Origin: Actinomycetota bacterium
GTDB taxonomy: Bacteria; Actinomycetota; Actinomycetes; Mycobacteriales; Mycobacteriaceae
Direction: 5' to 3'
Assembly (NCBI GenBank): GCA_005787665.1
Contig: SYAB01000080.1
Span: 1 to 5,887, forward strand
Length of the DNA: 5,887 nucleotides
Both the position numbers and the translations under genes were made by a program. Each line of letters starts with the position of its first letter. Positions within the stretch are counted from its first letter, which is position 1. Positions 4,652 to 5,887 of this stretch are shown piece after piece. The notes under the pieces are model-generated. The model had not been told where the DNA came from and searched no databases. It saw nothing but the letters and a program-made list of their open reading frames with translations.

Positions 4652-5488
4652 TCAGCCGATGATCGGCAGCCGGCGCCGACGGGCCAGTCGGTCCAGTGCG
4701 GCCTGCATGGCCCGGCGCACCCGGCCGTCGATCTTCGCCACGTCCGGGTCGGGGCCCCACGGACCGGCCACGTCGATGGGCTCGAGGACCTCGCTGACGA
4801 TCTTCGACGGCAGCGGCATGTTCACCGGAACCAGCACGCTGAGCCCGAACGGGAATCCGAACGACACCGGCAGGATGTCGGTGCGCAGGACCCGGCGTTC
4901 GAATCTGTCCAGGTGCAGGGCCCTCGCCAGCCAGGTCCCGCGGCTGAGGTACATCTGGGTCTCCTGGCCACCGATGGAGACCACCGGGACAATCGGCGCG
5001 TCGGCCTGCACCGCGGCCGTGACGTAGCCGGTGTGGCCGGCGAAGTCGATGACGTTCTCCGCCACCGTGGGCCGGTACACCTCCCTGTCCCCGCCGGGAA
5101 AGACCAGCACGGCCGTATCGGTGGCCAGGGCCGCCGCGGCATTGGCCGGATTCGCCGCGATGATGCCCAGGTGTGGCAGCAGCGCGGCGGCGGGCCCATG
5201 GAACAGCGAGTCGTGCGCCAGGACGTACAGGGGCCGTTCGTAGCCGAATCGCCGGTAGTAGTCCACCGCGAAGATCGCGAAATCCGGTGTCGTCAACCCG
5301 CCGGAGTGGTTGCCCACCAACAGGCATCGCCCGGGCGGGATGTGCTCGAGTCCGCGGACCTGGCAGCGGTGGTAGATCTTGACGATCGGGCGCAGCAGGT
5401 CCACCACGTGGCGGGTCAGATCGGGGTCCCACTGACCGACCTGCGTCGGAACTCCTCCGTCGCCGTCGGCCTCGCGGGGATCGGTCAA
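4652..5488 (-). CDS. PlsC-like glycerolipid acyltransferase
   Basis: This is a 278-residue protein, the usual size for the family, from TTG 5488. An in-frame TGA lies two codons before that, and the next possible start is GTG around residue 28. Block I is NHSGG at 60-64 with Asp69, a variant of the NHx4D catalytic motif: His61 is the expected catalytic base, but Asp is eight residues away rather than five. Block II is around 95-113 (SLFHGPAAALLPHLGII). Block III is FPGGDRE at 130-136, equivalent to the FPEG acceptor-binding motif. Block IV is PIVPVVSIGGQE around 165-176. The reaction is expected to be transfer of an acyl group from acyl-CoA to a glycerol lipid or related acceptor, at the inner face of the membrane. 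There is no clear membrane helix. It lies 3 bases after the acyl-CoA synthetase stop, in the same frame. The exact acceptor cannot be told from sequence. Confidence 0.9.
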   Translation of the reverse strand: MTDPREADGDGGVPTQVGQWDPDLTRHVVDLLRPIVKIYHRCQVRGLEHIPPGRCLLVGNHSGGLTTPDFAIFAVDYYRRFGYERPLYVLAHDSLFHGPAAALLPHLGIIAANPANAAAALATDTAVLVFPGGDREVYRPTVAENVIDFAGHTGYVTAAVQADAPIVPVVSIGGQETQMYLSRGTWLARALHLDRFERRVLRTDILPVSFGFPFGLSVLVPVNMPLPSKIVSEVLEPIDVAGPWGPDPDVAKIDGRVRRAMQAALDRLARRRRLPIIG

Positions 5489-5491
5489 CCC

Positions 5492-5887
5492 TCAGGCGTA
5501 GAGCGCGTCGATACGGTCGTGGAAGTTGTCCACCACGACCTTGCGCTTGAGCTTGAGACTGGGGGTCAGGTCACCCGATTCGACGGTGAGCTCGCGGTCG
5601 ATGATGGCGAACCGCTTGACCTGCTCCCACCGGTTGAGGTGTTTGTTGAGTTCCTCGACATAGCCGGCGACCGCATCGCGGGTCTTCTCGTGGCGGGCGA
5701 TCTCGCCGAAGGTCTTGTCGCCCAGTCCATTGTCGGCCGCCCAGTCCTTGAGGCCCTCGCCGTCGAGGCTGACCAGCGCGACGCAGAACGGCTTGCCCTC
5801 ACCGTAGACGATGATCTCGCTGGCGAACGGGCAGATGCCCTTGAATTGGGCCGAGATCGCCGACGGCGCAACGTATTTGCCCTGCGA
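5492..5887 (-). CDS. long-chain fatty-acid-CoA ligase (FadD type), C-terminal part only
   Basis: The last 131 codons and the TGA stop (5492-5494) are present; the rest lies beyond the right edge. The visible part is the mobile C-terminal domain of the AMP-forming acyl-CoA synthetase family. It opens with GKYVAPSAISAQFKGICPFASEI, typical of the hinge region, then IIVYGEGKPFCVALVSLD, and near the end SGDLTPSLKLKRKVV. The Lys residues in that last segment correspond to the A10 motif and include the probable catalytic Lys for adenylation. The enzyme makes acyl-CoA from a fatty acid, ATP and CoA. The sequence resembles the FadD15-like group of mycobacteria, but the subgroup is not certain. It is tightly coupled to the acyltransferase, and its acyl-CoA product would be that enzyme's donor. 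Confidence 0.92.
   Translation of the reverse strand, partial: SQGKYVAPSAISAQFKGICPFASEIIVYGEGKPFCVALVSLDGEGLKDWAADNGLGDKTFGEIARHEKTRDAVAGYVEELNKHLNRWEQVKRFAIIDRELTVESGDLTPSLKLKRKVVVDNFHDRIDALYA

Noticed and set aside
4602..5432. Upstream extension of the frame of the exported protein at 4101-4601
   Set aside because: The extension lies over the acyltransferase in another frame and is Arg/Pro/Gly-rich. The signal peptide begins at ATG 4601 with an SD just before it.
5566..5871. 101-codon minus-strand frame, Arg/Ser/Thr-rich
   Set aside because: Shadow of the acyl-CoA synthetase C-terminal domain in another frame; composition is typical of a high-GC artefact.

Overview
The window looks like chromosomal DNA from a mycobacterium (Mycobacterium or Mycolicibacterium) or a close relative. 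The reasons are high GC content, GTG/TTG/ATG start usage, Ala/Pro/Ser-rich exported proteins, an exported pentapeptide-repeat protein with a mycobacterial-looking segment before the repeats, and a FadD-type acyl-CoA synthetase next to a PlsC-like acyltransferase. This assignment rests on recognised protein style, not on a database search. No phage, transposase, CRISPR array or integrase was seen.

Layout. Positions 1-34 are the 3' end of a tRNA on the + strand, probably tRNA-Val. A small one-helix membrane protein follows (108-296). The non-coding stretch 297-517 is dense with signals: a TTGAGT/TATGTT promoter whose -10 lies in a near-perfect palindrome, then a perfect 13-bp hairpin with a CCCCCC loop and a T-rich tail. 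Together these look like a small C-rich-loop RNA gene or an attenuated leader. An unrecognised 192-residue CxxC protein (518-1096) comes next. It converges, 10 bases apart, on a long minus-strand gene (1107-3521). That gene encodes an exported protein with a signal peptide, a disordered Ala/Pro/Ser-rich region, 21 pentapeptide repeats and a long C-terminal part containing two copies of a GSGY repeat.

The 172-base divergent region (3522-3693) has a one-mismatch CRP-type site and a strong Shine-Dalgarno sequence for each flanking gene. The + strand gene there is a small lipoprotein (3694-3981). Its mRNA probably ends at a 16-bp hairpin (4039-4081) that also has a CCCCCC loop and resembles the first hairpin in sequence.

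The right-hand third is a minus-strand cluster, transcribed from right to left. It holds the C-terminal part of a long-chain acyl-CoA synthetase (5492 to the window edge), a glycerolipid-type acyltransferase starting 3 bases after that stop in the same frame (4652-5488), and a small exported protein with four Cys in its mature part (4101-4601). The inferred theme is that the synthetase activates fatty acids and the acyltransferase moves the acyl group onto a lipid acceptor. The role of the secreted third protein is unknown. The most interesting unexplained signals are the candidate small RNA at 355-427 and the pair of related C6-loop hairpins.
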